Assembly (NCBI RefSeq): GCF_020379485.1
Contig: NC_063445.1
Location: forward strand, 51,609,422-51,673,421
Direction of reading: 5' to 3'
Length of the DNA stretch: 64,000 nt
Source: Brassica napus
Lineage: Eukaryota > Streptophyta > Magnoliopsida > Brassicales > Brassicaceae
The translations under genes and the position numbers were made by a program. Of this stretch, positions 32,362-45,035 are shown piece by piece (position 1 is the first letter of the stretch; the number at the start of each line of letters is the position of its first letter). The notes beneath the pieces are model-generated. The model was not told the DNA's origin. It was given only the letters and a program-made list of their open reading frames with translations, and made no database searches.

Positions 32362-33867
32362 TCATCTTAATTGTCTAATTACGGCCATTAGAAACTCGTT
32401 CCACGCATCAATAGGCCCTGGCAAGCACCAGTGGACGCAGTCATTATAACCTTTCATCCATTTATTTCCCCAATGACCATTAGGATGACCATCAGGTCTC
32501 ATCAGCATAACCTTAGTCACATCCAAAACCGCAAACTTCTTTCCTTTATAGTCTCCTTTTGTTACACCTTCAAGCTGTTGAATCTGAGATGTCCTGATCT
32601 TCATCTCGTTACTCTGGAGATCGATCTGGTTCTCACCAAAAGGACTGGTTCTGCTGCACGCTCCTCCAGTATCCCAAGTCCCGTTCTCGAAATGGGAAGG
32701 GGAAATAGTCCTCAGGACTGTAACTAAGTCTTCCTTGCAGTTCTTACACTCACTGATGTGCTTAAATACCGCTGAGTAAACAAGCTTAAACCCTTCGTCT
32801 GGGCTTATGTGAGTCATGTTTGGTAAGTTACAGTAGATGCAACCAAGCGTCTCGTCTCCTCTATGGATGATTATTGGTCTGAAGAACCAGTGAGCAGCCG
32901 AGACAATAGAAATGTCTGTATTTGGCAGACCCTTGGACCACCCTTCATCCATCTTGGCAAGATCTAAATCAAACAATCCAGTTCCGGTCTTGTTACTGTC
33001 TACCCTCTCTTGTCCCGCCACAAGAAACTTAGTCCAAGATGTAGATAGTGTAAAATCATGACTAGGAAAGTACCAAATCCTGTTTCTGTCTTCTCCATCC
33101 TTGTAGATATCTCTAGGAGTTTCTTCCTGCAGAAGCAAACGCTATTTTCTAACTTTCTTGTAAACCAAGCAACAGATACATCTTTAAAAAAAAAAAAGAT
33201 TGAACTTCACCATTGACAACAAGCAAAGAAGAGATTCCATGTGGTTTCTTGCTACAGAATCACCAATAAAACTCATCTTCTTGCCTCTAACCATACTGAG
33301 AAACGCCTTAGGGTTAAATCTAGGAAGATCGCAGCCATCGGGTTTCCATCTCCAAAACAAGAAATATCTGTCTGATCGCCCATGTTTTATGCAGTTCTTG
33401 GAAGCAGGAATAGTGGAACAGCTTGAGTTTGTGTACAAAGATCCTCTTTTGTCTGGAACCCAATGTCCCTTGAACAAATCACAATCAGGATCTAACCAAG
33501 CCACACCAACAACAAAAACAAAAATAAAATAAGTCAATAGAATTTTCCAAAAATAGCCCAAGAACAAAAGAAAAAAATGAATATAATGTTACAAATAATA
33601 TAGGAATGGTTACAAATAAAATCATGTATTCATAAGTCTAAAAGTACAAATAATCCTTGTTCCCATAACCTAAGCTCGTGGAGAAACCAAACCTCACAAA
33701 ACCATATTATATATTCTCTTTTATGTGACCTTACCGATTTGAGGTTGGGTAGTGGGAACATTTTGATCGGAGATGGACCTGAAAGGACTTTGATGGTAAA
33801 CCAAGAAAACGGTGAAGAAGAGACTTATACAAAGAAAAGGCAAGAGGAATGGCGATGATCTTCCCAT
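32362..33867 (-). CDS. TBL22: TRICHOME BIREFRINGENCE-LIKE O-acetyltransferase, TBL22/AXY4L-like
   Basis: Golgi polysaccharide O-acetyltransferase; the AXY4/TBL27 and AXY4L/TBL22 pair acetylates xyloglucan galactose. Exons on the minus strand: 33735..33867, 33211..33491 and 32362..33126, 392 residues. An N-terminal signal anchor (about residues 7-23, LLPFLCISLFFTVFLVY) is followed by the PMR5N segment DPDCDLFKGHWVPD. The catalytic GDS is at about 121-123 (FIGDSVARNH), and the paired DxxH is near the C-terminus (DCVHWCLPGPIDAWNE, D367/H370). I chose ATG 33865-33867, which puts the anchor at the N-terminus; an in-frame ATG at 33930 would add 21 residues. No defect seen. Assignment to TBL22 leans on remembered synteny with Arabidopsis UMAMIT genes; other TBL members are possible. 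Confidence 0.85.
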
Positions 33868-33930
33868 GTTTGAAGCTATCCATCTCTGTGTTTTCTCTGA
33901 GCTTTCCCAGAAAACCGATGATGATTTCAT

Positions 33931-35752
33931 CGTTGCATGTCGATCATCCCACGCATATGTTATCTATTTATACACATCCCACGCATATGTCATCCTCTAT
34001 TCTGCTTCCTTGAACTTTAGTTTTTGGCAGTAAAAATGAAAAAGGGTTGAAAATGGCGATTTTTTAATGAAATTATGAGTATCTTTTGGTTCAAAATTAT
34101 TTTGTTTTTATGTATTTGTTTGTTTTCATTATGTAATAGTAGCCGTCCGATGAAGACGTGTGGCGTGCGAGGAGGTGCTTGCTGTTGGTTTTGCATGTGA
34201 ATTTGTGGTGTGGTGAGTCTTTTTCCATTTACAATTAAACCATATTTCACGGTGAGATCCTTTTTCGTCTTAGTAGAATTTTTTTAGCGCGCCTAGGTAT
34301 TGTTTATGTATCTTCTTCCCCTTTGTCGACTTTTGAACTTTTTTTTTTCTTTTTTGAACACATCGTATTTTGAACTTTAATAGTATTTAAAGTTTCTTTG
34401 GGGGTAAAATGTCTAAGTCAAATGTTGCGATAAATTATTAACTTAAAACCGAGACGAATATATAATTTGAAAACATAAAACTACATATGTAAATTGTTAT
34501 AATTCTCATGATATACAATATCAATAAAACATGATTTAATATATTCAAATCAAAGGGGAATTATTGAGAGATTGATTTGTGTAAAATTTGAAATTTTATA
34601 AGTTGATAGATTTCTTAAGAATTCTTTTCCCAATAACCTCTCTAAATAACTTTTGCAATATCTTGCCAAAACCTGATATTTTAATTACTGTTTGATATTA
34701 GAATCAAAATCTAAAGTTAAATTCCACATTTGGAGTATAATCTAGTTAATAGTACCAAATGTTATATAATTAACCAATATTAGAACAAGATCATGATGAT
34801 AGGTAAGTCAGTATATGTATACAAACATCTAGTGATGAGATCCAGTTGAAATTTTAACGCAATTTTGTTTGTTTTTTTGGTTTTAAAATATGTAAATTTA
34901 TTATTTTATACTCATATTAAAAGAAGCTAAAATTACGGTGTTACCCAATGAATTATATTTAAAATATGTAAATTTATTATTTTATACTCATATTAAAAGC
35001 AATTTAACTATCGACAGAAAAATTGAAATTAGTTTAACTGATAAAATACTATGCTATACAATTTATTCATTCAATATTAAAATAATGTCATAATGAATAA
35101 GTATACATGTTTTTAAAAAAATAAAATAAAGCGAAACAAAAAAAATGCCAAAATATTTCATATAAAGAAACATGAAAATAATATATTTAATTATGCAATT
35201 GATATTTTAACGTTTCAATAGTTAAAACTAAGAAAATGGTATTTCGTATATAAAACCTAATTATAAAAATCCATGTGTCACGTCCATTGAATTTTAACGT
35301 ATTTTTTTTGGCTTTTGATTATTTTTTAACTGATTTTACGCTAGTCAACTTCTTCTTTTCTACAGCATGTGTTTCTATTAATGACATACAATTAATACAA
35401 TATATGGAGGTATTTTAAATATAAAAATGCAAACAACTTACTGGACACTCAATTAATAAACTAAAACCATAGTTCATAACTTAAAACATAGTAAGTAACA
35501 TGCTAAATGAGTGATATATATCCACATTAGCAAGAAAACTCATAGTGATATTTACCGGCGCTTAACCACACGCATGGATGGTCGAGTAGTACGACAAAAT
35601 TAAAAAGATGTTAAACATTTCGGGTTTGGAATCCACCAAATCCAAATTTATTCTTTTGTGTGGCTAAGATATATGGATATCTGATTGCTTTACGAGCAAC
35701 CGAGTTTGTTTGGCACCGTCGTAAGCAAACTTCAGAAGACTATCGATTCGGT
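33931..35752 (-). promoter_or_regulatory. Upstream region of the TBL gene, AT-rich intergenic
   Basis: No coding sequence. A 37-bp identical segment (AAAATATGTAAATTTATTAT..) occurs twice, at about 34885 and 34967, as an 82-bp tandem repeat. A near-duplicate of ATCCCACGCATATGT lies at 33947 and 33976, next to the TBL leader. Confidence 0.45.
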
Positions 35753-36060
35753 TGTTGAGATAAGCTTGAACGAGAAGAAAGTTTGAGAAACAAGAAAGAG
35801 TCCTAATCCTACCGAGTCATAGAAAATAAGAAGTATAATATATTTAGGAGTTATCTAAATATGTTACCTATTAGGATTAGGATATATCAAGCTCTAATAA
35901 GTTGATGTCAATGTGTGACATACCTTAATAGAGTTTGGAGATTGAAAACTTGTGTTTTGAGTTATTTTCACAAGTTAATAATAAAAGAGTCATTCTTATT
36001 TACATCTTTGATCTCTATATTTTGTATCCGAGCTTAGGGTTTTTGGATTTTTCTTTCACA
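35753..36060 (+). repeat. Left LTR of Copia A
   Basis: Begins TGTTGAGATAAGCTTGAAC and ends TTTCTTTCACA. The sequence after it, GATTCACGAGCCATGG, resembles a degraded TGGTATCAGAGCC primer-binding site joined to the gag start codon. I count roughly fifteen differences from the right LTR over 250 bp. Confidence 0.8.
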
Positions 36061-36079
36061 AAGAAAAGATTCACGAGCC

Positions 36080-39000
36080 ATGGGAGACATTACAGTGGTA
36101 ACAAGTACAAAATCGAAGGATGAGCTATACTCGGTCAAGTGTCCGATGTTGAACTCCACAAACTACACTGTATGAACAATTAGAATGAAGAATCTGCTCA
36201 AAGTTCAGAAAGTCTGGAGTATTATTGAAGAGGAGACGGATGACGATGAGAAAAATAATAGGGCGTTAGCTCTGTTATTTCAAGCAATACCCGAAGCTTT
36301 AATACTACAGGTTGGCGAGATGGACACAACGAAGAAGGTTTGGGATGCGATCAAGACGAAACACGTTGGTGCATAACGGATTAAAGAAGCTAGGTTGCAA
36401 ACTTTAATGGCTGATTTTGATAGACTCAAAATGAAGGAGACAGAGAAAATAGATGACTTCGTCGGCAAGTTAACTGAGATATCATCAAAAGCTGCTTCCC
36501 TAGGAGAGGAAATCGAAGAAACTAAGCTTGTCAAGAAGTTTCTTAAGTGCCTTCCACGGAAAAAGTATAAACACATCGTCGCCTCCTTTGAACAGGTACT
36601 TGACCTAAAAAACATGAGTTTTGAGGACATCATAGGCTGCCTAAAGGCTTACGAAGAGAGAGTGGCCGAGGAAGATGAAGCACAAGAGGATCAGGGTAAG
36701 CTCATGTATTCATACGCAGAATCACAACCAGCATATAATGAAGACTACAGAGGATACATAGGACAAGGCGGACGTGGTTATCGTGGAAGAGGTTGAGGGA
36801 GATCTAATGGAGGACGAGTCCTATCTAGAATTACTTGTTTCAGGTGCGATAAGATGGGTCCTTATGCGATGTCGTGTCCAGATCGATTGTTAAAGTTACA
36901 AGAAGCTCAAAAGAATGACAAAGACGATACACAAGACGCTGACGAGCTCATGATGCACGGGGTTGTGTACCTAAACGAAGAGAAGGTTATGCCAAACAAG
37001 TACAATGAGCAGTTTGGTGACATATGGTATAAAGATAATGGAGCTAGCAACCATATGACTGGAGATCGACGTTACTTTTCAAAGATCAATGAGGCTATTA
37101 CGGGCAAGGTAAAATTTGGTGATGATTCTCGCATAAATATCAAAGGGAAAGGATCCATCGAGTTCATTGATACGAACAGAGAGGCAAGGACTATGACCAA
37201 AGTTTCTTTTATTCCTGAATTGAAATCAAACATCATCAGTCTTGGACGGGCAACAGAATCAGGCTGCGATGTAAAACTAAGGGGAGAACATCTAACTATG
37301 CATGATTGATACACTAGAAATAAATCCTTGCTACTGTCAAGTTAACAGTGGTAATTGTAATATTTGAGATTCAATCCAGAGGACCAGTTTACTCTTTACT
37401 CTTATGAGTTCAATATTAAGCTGGGAAAAAGTGGGGTTTTAAAATCAATGGTGACGCAAGTAACTAAAATACCTAGAGATTCAAATTCGATTTAAATGAA
37501 AGCCGGCTTAGGGTTGTTCATCGAGTGTCAATGCAGAACCAAACCACTATTCAAGTGCAATGAGGTGCAGTCTAGAACTCGGATCACTCGGCTAAAATAA
37601 TCCACTATCGTGGACTTGTTCCCTTTGCTGATCGGTCTTGAGTCCTAGGGTCTCACTTGGAACAAGACGCGATAGCAAGCCTTAGAAATCAGGTCCGATT
37701 AGTTTACTTAATACCCTAATATCTACTCTCGCTGATTAGGGATATGAAGCTCATTCAATATATGTCAATTTATCTCCTAAGCGGTTAGCTAGGTGATTAA
37801 ACTAGAGATCGAACATTAAGGGATCAATTCAATGCAAGCAGTAAGAACAATATGAATGAAGAACAGTTAAAATCACTTATTTGCGTTTAGCTCATCCGAT
37901 TGACACCCTAAAACCCTAAGCAAGCTTAGCCGACTACTCAATCATAAAGCAAGATGACACAGACATGATTTCTGAATAATACTGCATATAAAATAAAGTA
38001 GAAAGACAAGGGTTCAGGATGATCTTCTCGTGAAAATGAGAGATGAAGCCTTCTCCCTTACAAGTTGCTAAATCCAAAATAGTTCTCGGTCTCTTGTAAA
38101 ACTAGTGTCAGAAATTAGAAATGATAGCATAGGCTTTTTATATGGAGGCGCCAGTGGTAAAGAGAAAGGAGAGAAAATCTAGGGCAAATCCCTGAAATCT
38201 TGGAGGTTTCCTTAATAGTCGGGCACCGTCAGTCGCTTGCTCTCTTTGGGAACAACCTTCGGATTGATCCGACTGGCTGTTCTGCGTTAGATATTCTAAA
38301 ATGACTTCTTCCTTCATGGCACTCTCTTCTTTACTCTTTCACATACTCTAAACCTGGAATGACATAAAATAAGCACGAATTAGGACTGAGAATTAACTCA
38401 AAGAACACATATAATGGTATTAAAAACACCATATATCAATGATCGAGACGACAAGCTACTTGTGAAAGAAGTAAGGTCGAAGAATCGACTCTACAAGGTC
38501 CGTATGGGAATAAAAGAATCTATGTGCCTCATCTCTACAACGGCCAGTGAATCTAACAGATGGCATGCTCGTTTGGGTCACGTTAACTTTGGGACGATGA
38601 AATCAATGGTGCAGCGAGAGCTCGTGCTTGGAATGCCTCATATAGACGTCGAAAGAGAGATATGTAGCTCGTGTCTCCTAGGAAAGCAAAATCGACAGGT
38701 ATTCCCACAAACCACTACTTATCGATCCAGCAAGAAGCTTGAGTTAATTCACGGAGACCTTTGTGGTCCTATAACACCAAGCACGATCGGTGGAAATAGA
38801 TACATCTTTGTGTTCATTGGTGACTACTCAAGGTACATGTGGACTATTTTGTTGAAAGAGAAGAGTGAGGTTTTTGAAAAATTCAAGAGATTTAAGAAAC
38901 TTGTGGAGCAAGACACGATGACAAGCATAAATACGTTCAGAATAGATAGGGGAGGAGAGTTTGTGTCACGTGAGTTCAACAGCTACTGCGAGGAATCAGG

Positions 39001-41326
39001 TATCAAACGACATCTCACAGCTCCATACAGCCCTCAACAGAATGGAGTTGTGGAACGAAGAAACAGAACCCTAATGGAGATGACACAAAGTATTCTGAAG
39101 CACATGATGGTACCTAACTACCTCTGGGGAGAAGCAGTAAGACACTCCACCTACATTCTCAATAGAGTAGCTACGAGAAGTCTCAAGGAACGCACCCCTT
39201 ATGAAGTATTTAGAGACAAGAGACCTAACATCAGTCATCTTCGAACGTTCGGCTGCATAGGATATGCTAAGACAGTAAAACCTCACCTGAAGAAGTTGGA
39301 AGACAGATTGAGCATATTAGTGCATCTCGGTATGGAACCAGTCTCTAAGGCCTACCGAATGTATGATCCGAGCTCTCAGAAGATTGTAGTTAGTCGCGAT
39401 GTGGTGTTCGATGAGAGCAAGAGTTGGAACTGGAGCCAAAGCAACTCAGCACAAGATAGATCGAGTAGCTTTACGATAGCACACTCTGACTTTGGTAATC
39501 ACGGCATCACTGAGTTCGAAGTCGATGAGAACGAGACCACAGCGAGAGAGCTCAAAAACAGCGAGAACAGAGAAAACAGAGAAGAGATGGCTGAAGTTGA
39601 AGACAAACACGAGAATGATAAAGAACAAGAAGAGATTGACGAGGTCTTTCTTAGAAGATCAACGAGACAGAGCAACAAACCGTCATATCTGGAGGATTAC
39701 GTTTTGTATCTTGCTGAAGAAGAAGGAGAGTATCTACTCATGAGCATAAACAACGAGCCAAAGGACTATGAAGAAGCTCGAGAGTCGAAAGAATGGACAC
39801 TTGCCTGCGAAGACGAGATCCATTCGATCACTAAGAATCAAACATGGACACTCGTGGAGCTTCCTCAAAGAGCCAAAGCCATAGGACTCAAGTGGGTATT
39901 TAAAGTAAAGAGAAACTCCGATGGAACAACTAACAAATACAAAGTTCATCTCGTCGCGAAAGGATATGTTCAGAGATATGGGATCGACTACGACGAAGTC
40001 TTCGCTCCTGTAGCAAGAATCGAGACAATCCGACTCCTAATCAACATTGCAGCATCAAAAGGTTGGGAAATACATCATCTCGACGTCAAGACGGCGTTTC
40101 TCCATGGAGATTTGAAGGAAACTGTCTATGTTACACAGCTAGACGGTTTCGTAGTGGAAGGATCCGAGAGCAAAGTCTATAAGCTCCACAAAGCATTATA
40201 TGGTCTACGACAAGCACCTCGTGCTTGGAATGATAAATTGAATGGGATACTGAAGAAGCTTTGTTTCAAACGATGTGCGAAGGAACCGTCGGTCTCTCAC
40301 AAGAAGATGGACGAGAATATGTTACGTGTTGCGGTTTATGTTGATGATTTGTTCGTTACAGAAACAAATGTGAAGATCATAAACGAGTTTAAGCGGGAGA
40401 TAGCAAAAAATTTCGAGATGAGTGATCTTGGGAGGCTAACCTACTATCTTGGGATAGAAGTTATTCAACATCAAGACGGAATAACTCTAAACCAACGAAA
40501 CTATGCTTTGAAGATATTGGAAGGAGCATGTATGAAAGATTGCAATTCAGTTCAAACTCCGATGGACTCCGGTATAAAGCTATCACGAGCAGAGGATGAG
40601 GAAGATATTGATGCAATGGCTTATAGGAGGAATGTTGGATGTCTTTGGTATCTCCTTCACACCAGGCCAGATTTATCTTATTGCGTGGGCGTCTTAAGTC
40701 GTTATATGCAGCGGCCAAAAGAGTCTCATGGGGCGGCAGTGAAGCAGTGTTTGAGATACCTTCAGAGCACTACGACGTACGGTCTCTCTTTCTCTTGTTT
40801 ACGACCAAGCTCAACGAGATTGATAGGGTATAGCGACAGCAGCCACAACGTAGATCCTGATGGTGGTAAGAGCACTACAGGTCACGTTTTCTATCTAGGA
40901 GAGAGTCCTATAACCTGGTGTTCGCAGAAACAAGAAACGGAGTTCATGGCGGGTACTGTGGCTGCACGACAGGCCATCTGGTTGCGAGACTTACTCGGTG
41001 AGATTGATCCACTGTTGCGTGAGAAGGTCATCATCAAGATAGATAACCAGTCGACTATAGCTTTAACGAAGAATCCGATATTTCATGGTCACAGTAAGCA
41101 TATTCATATGAGATACCATTTCATTAGAGAGTGTGTCGAAGACGGTCTGATTGAAGTTGAGCACGTCCCGGGTGATAGACAGAAAGCGGATATACTAACT
41201 AAAGCTCTTGGAAGAATCAAATTCAAGGACATGAGAGAGCTTATTGGAGTTCAAGAGTTGACAAAGTTTCAGTTCAAGCTTAAGGGGGAGATTGTTGAGA
41301 TAAGCTTGAACAAGAAGAAAGCTTGA
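36080..41326 (+). pseudogene. Copia A gag-pol polyprotein, interrupted
   Basis: One long frame from ATG 36080 to TGA after LNKKKA. Stops: TGA 36173-36175 (YTV*TIRMKN, a Trp position), TAA 36374-36376, and TGA 36794-36796. The gag zinc knuckle CFRCDKMGPYAMSC has Pro where His is required. A solo LTR interrupts the protease/gag-pre-integrase junction. Integrase: HGDLCGP, FRIDRGGEF, NGVVERRNR. Reverse transcriptase: GLKWVFKVKR, LDVKTAFLHGDL, YVDDLFVTE. RNase H: GYSDSSHNVD, then WCSQKQETEFMAG, where about nine residues around the usual SS.EAE are missing near 40935, removing a catalytic Glu region. The 970-codon frame from 38414 on is otherwise open, much better kept than gag. Confidence 0.92.
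37307..38438 (+). mobile_element. Solo LTR inserted in Copia A
   Basis: 1132-bp insert beginning TGATACACTAG and ending ACACCATATATCA, with a perfect 5-bp duplication ATGAT on both sides (37302-37306, 38439-38443). TG..CA ends, 5-bp duplication and no coding content mark a solo LTR, left by recombination between LTRs of a full element. Its length and TGATA..TATCA ends suggest a Ty3/Gypsy source; that is inference. Joining the flanks restores the Copia reading frame. Confidence 0.88.
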
Positions 41327-42436
41327 GAAGCAAGAAAGAGTCCTAATCCTACCGAGTCATGGAAAATAGGAAGTCGAATATATTTACGAGTTATCTAAAT
41401 GTGTTATCTATTAGGATTAGGATATATCAAGCTCTATATAAGTAGATGTCAATGTGTGACATACCTTAATAGAGTTTGGAGATTGAGAACTTGTGTTTTG
41501 TTATTTTCACAAGCTAATAATAAGAGTCATTCTTATATACTAGGGGTGGGCACTTCGGTTATTTTATCGGTTCGGTTTGGGTTCGGTTCGGTTTGGGTTC
41601 GGTTCGGTTTGGCTAGTTCGGTTCTAGTATTTTTCCAACTGAAATAAACCATAGTTATTTTGGTTTGTGTTCGGTTCGGTTTATATTCTGTTCGGTTTGT
41701 ATTCGGTTCGGTTGGGTTTGTTTTTTGGATCAGTTTAGTTAGGTTCTTCATAGTTAGGTTCTTCTTAATTTAATTTTTTTAAGAGAAATTATGTTTTAAA
41801 ACATAAATTATGTAAACATAAACGATGTGAAGTAAATTCAATTTAAAGCGGAAACAAAAACCTTTAAAAAGTCACAAAAGTATATAAAAATTAAAATAAA
41901 TGAAAGTTAACTAAAAAGAAAAAAAAACAATATCATTAGTAATGTCTTTTATATCATTATTAAAAATCTTGCAATAAATCATCTTCTATGTGACGCCGTG
42001 GAGAAGAACTTTTGTTTTTAATAAAACTTTCTTTAGGTTTTAGGTTTAGATTTAACATCCACGTTTACATATATAAGATATAAAAATATAGACTTTTCTA
42101 TTTTTTAAATTCAAATATGTTAATGATTACATATTCTGTTAGAAGAATATATGTTGATGAATGAAAAATGGAAAATACGTGGTTTGGTATTAGAATTTTA
42201 GTATATTGGTGTTACTGATATTTTTAATTTAAATAATTACAAAAACACATCGGTTTTTCGGTTCGGTTCGGTTTAAAACCGAACCATTCGGGTTGGAAAA
42301 ATCTTGAACCAAATGGTTTGAAATAGACTTTGGTTCGGTTTGAATCGGTTTCGGTTGGTTCGGTTGGTTCGGTTTGACTCGACACAGTTCGGTTTTTTTC
42401 TCCACCCATATTATTTACATCTTTGATCTCTATATG
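41293..42436 (+). repeat. Right LTR of Copia A, split by a MITE
   Basis: Starts TGTTGAGATAAGCTTGAAC after the polypurine tract, matches the left LTR to GAGTCATTCTTA (41536), and resumes at 42411 with TTATTTACATCTTTGATCTC. Homology ends at CTCTATAT (about 42436), where a short deletion may have joined GGGTTTGGA to it. Confidence 0.82.
41541..42410 (+). mobile_element. hAT-type MITE in the right LTR of Copia A
   Basis: 870 bp, starting TAGGGGTGGGC and ending CTCCACCCATA (imperfect inverted repeat). It is flanked by TTATATAC on the left and TTATTTAC on the right; the undisturbed left LTR has TTATTTAC at this point, so it is an 8-bp duplication with one later change. Rich in TTCGGTTCGG. Non-coding. 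Confidence 0.85.
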
Positions 42437-43432
42437 GGTTTGGACCCATCGAATACTCCTAAATTATCAATATATATATTTTTACCAGCTTACGCGCATT
42501 TTATACTAACTGCTAGTTTAATCTTGCACTATTTAGCTACCACACGAGACGATAAAATTAAGAATAGTAATAGTGGTAATCACGTTGGTTTTATAGCATC
42601 TAGTACAGCTGTATTGCATATATATATATATATATATGTATATATTTTAATCAAAAAATATAAATGTGTATAATTATTCCCTTTCTAAGTCAAACACGTG
42701 TTCCAAATTCAATTTTTATATTATAATTAATATTATATGATCGTTAATATTTTTGTCAATTACACTTATTATTAAATATATTTTTTTTATTCAAAATTCT
42801 ATAAATCTAACGAAATTCTAACAAAATTCTATAATTTATTATAGGCGATTAATTTTGTTAACTAAATAATACTATCATGCCAAAAATTAGTTTGTTAAAT
42901 GAGTTTTCTGGCAACATTATTTCACATGATAAACTTTGTAAAAAACATTAATGCATTGAATTTGTTACATAGTTTGATGTTCTAATATACATATATATGT
43001 TCGTTAATAGCTGACAAAAAATGTTCGTTAATATAACCGACACGTATTTATTTATTTTTCAAAAGAGAATCATTTAAAAAGAAAATAATTTGGATAATTA
43101 TTTTATCGCAAACTATGAGAGACAATTAAATATACCATATTACAACCGATAATTCTATCGAGGATTTATGTTAAACTACATCACCATAAGCGGTCCTACA
43201 AGATGATACTCCTTACGCGATGCTGAATATTTTTTGTAAATCTTTTTTTCTAATATTCTGCCAATCCTTCTTCGGAAATTGAAAACCATACCTCCTGATA
43301 TAAAAACGTTAATGAACTATTGGTTAAACCACACTAATGAAGCCTTCACAAATAAAATCACTTTTAAGTTTTATAACAAAAAATTACATATTCATTCCTT
43401 TTGCATATTTATTTCTATCCATTGAATTTAGA
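42437..43432 (+). other. AT-rich intergenic region with a dispersed repeat
   Basis: No genes. Segment 42481-42600 (ACCAGCTTACGCGCATTTTA and following) is a diverged copy of sequence at 60110-60240. A TA microsatellite lies at 42619-42638. Confidence 0.5.
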
Positions 43433-43440
43433 CTTAAAAT

Positions 43441-44366
43441 TAGGGTTGTTCAATATGGCAAAACCGAACCGTACCGAACCGAACCGAACCGAAATAGATA
43501 ATATGGTTTGGATTTGGTATATACCATACAAACCGAATGGATATGATTTTTAAAAAACCGTAGGATTTGGATATGGTTCGGTATATAACCGATAAAATCG
43601 AATAAAACCGATCAAAAAATAGAAACATGTAAATATGTATATATTTTATAACAACGTATGAAAATCATAAGTTAATTTTTTTGCTAATAACTATTACCAT
43701 ATTTTTTACAGTAATAAAATAGTCCTGATTTGTAAAACACTTGAACTATAATTAAATAACAATTCATCGCAAACATGCTTCTTATTTTCATAGTCTTCTT
43801 TTGATATTTTTGCTTTAATTTAGCATTGACTAAATTGAAATAAAGATTATAAATTTGATGATAACAATTAGTGGAAATTCTTCACAATTTTTTTTTATCT
43901 ATAAACGAATAGAGTTTCGTGTTTAATAGAAGAAACATGACTTTGATGAACGCTAAATATGAAAGAATATAATAACTTATTTTTTGTGCTTCGTGCTTCT
44001 ATTTTATTTTTTGTTTTTAATTTTTATTATCAAAATTTTGCTTTGAATTTAATTATAGATTTGATTATTTTATTAGATGATAGAAACATTTTTTTATTTT
44101 TGTTCTTTTATTTAAACTTATAATAATTTTTTAATAAATGAATGTGTTGACAACAAGACTCTAAAATTCATATAATATGACCCTAAAATAAAGAATTATG
44201 TTTTTTGGTATAAAACCGAATAAACCAAAAACCGACGGTATATAAACCGAACCGAACCGAAGTAAATATGGATTTAGAATGGTAGTTATATTTTACTAAC
44301 CGAAATACCGAAAAACCGAAAAAAACCGAACCGAAACCGAACCGATATCCGGATTGAACACCCCTA
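43441..44366 (+). mobile_element. hAT-type MITE with perfect 8-bp target duplication
   Basis: 926 bp with 14-bp terminal inverted repeats TAGGGTTGTTCAAT and TAGGGGTGTTCAAT (one mismatch). The target duplication CTTAAAAT is exact (43433-43440 and 44367-44374). AACCGAACCG-rich arms at both ends, AT-rich centre, no coding sequence. Confidence 0.92.
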
Positions 44367-44455
44367 CTTAAAATGATTCAAAAATTTTAACTAGAAATAC
44401 TGGTTATAAAAATTGACAATAGGTGAAAGACATGTATAATTTACGATATTTGGTA

Positions 44456-45030
44456 TCTATACTATTAAAAAAGAAGGAATTTTAAAAAAACTATTTATGA
44501 AAGGTTTTTGACTCTTTCATTAACTAGCAATATATTCGGTCTTACCGTAATATTTGACTAACAAGATGTAAGCTAAAATTTCTCTAACAATAATTTATTA
44601 CATCACATCTTTTTGAACATGACAAAGTTATACAACAAAAAAACTTTTATTTATTAGACCATATCACACGACAATGATATACACAATATATTTTTTATAC
44701 TTTATTATACTCTTTTCTAAACATACAGTATAATTTATATACTTTATTACACTCTTTTCTAACAATCTATATAGTTCCAAATATTTACAAAATTAAATTT
44801 AATACAAACACTTTAACAAACCATATGTTAAAAAATGAAACTATATATTTTACGTTAAATTATTTTTTATAGTTTAAAATAAAATTTGTTATTTAATATA
44901 AGATTAAAAATTATTAAAAAAATTTACAAATCTATACTACTAAATTTGCCAAAATCAACCAAGTAAATCTTAAGCTTCGCAAGATCAACAAATGTAACTC
45001 TTATAAAATGCACACAAAATATAATGTGAG
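44456..45030 (+). mobile_element. Helitron-like 5' end
   Basis: TCTATACTATTAAAAAAGAAGG preceded by A closely resembles the 5' terminus of Arabidopsis and Brassica Helitrons. No hairpin plus CTAG end was found downstream, so the extent given is arbitrary. AT-rich and non-coding. Confidence 0.45.
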
Positions 45031-45035
45031 ATAGT

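Larger units (their letters stand above)
35753..42436 (+). mobile_element. Copia retrotransposon A with two nested insertions
   Basis: Plus-strand Ty1/Copia element: left LTR 35753-36060, a decayed primer-binding site just before the gag ATG, gag-pol 36080-41326, polypurine AAGGGGGAGA and right LTR from 41293. The polyprotein is interrupted by a solo LTR (37307-38438) and the right LTR by a hAT MITE (41541-42410). The last 40 or so bases of the right LTR are missing or rearranged, and no 5-bp target duplication could be matched. Confidence 0.9.

Noticed and set aside
35740..42445. Target duplication of Copia A
   Set aside because: TTCGGT before the left LTR has no match after the right LTR, whose end is damaged.
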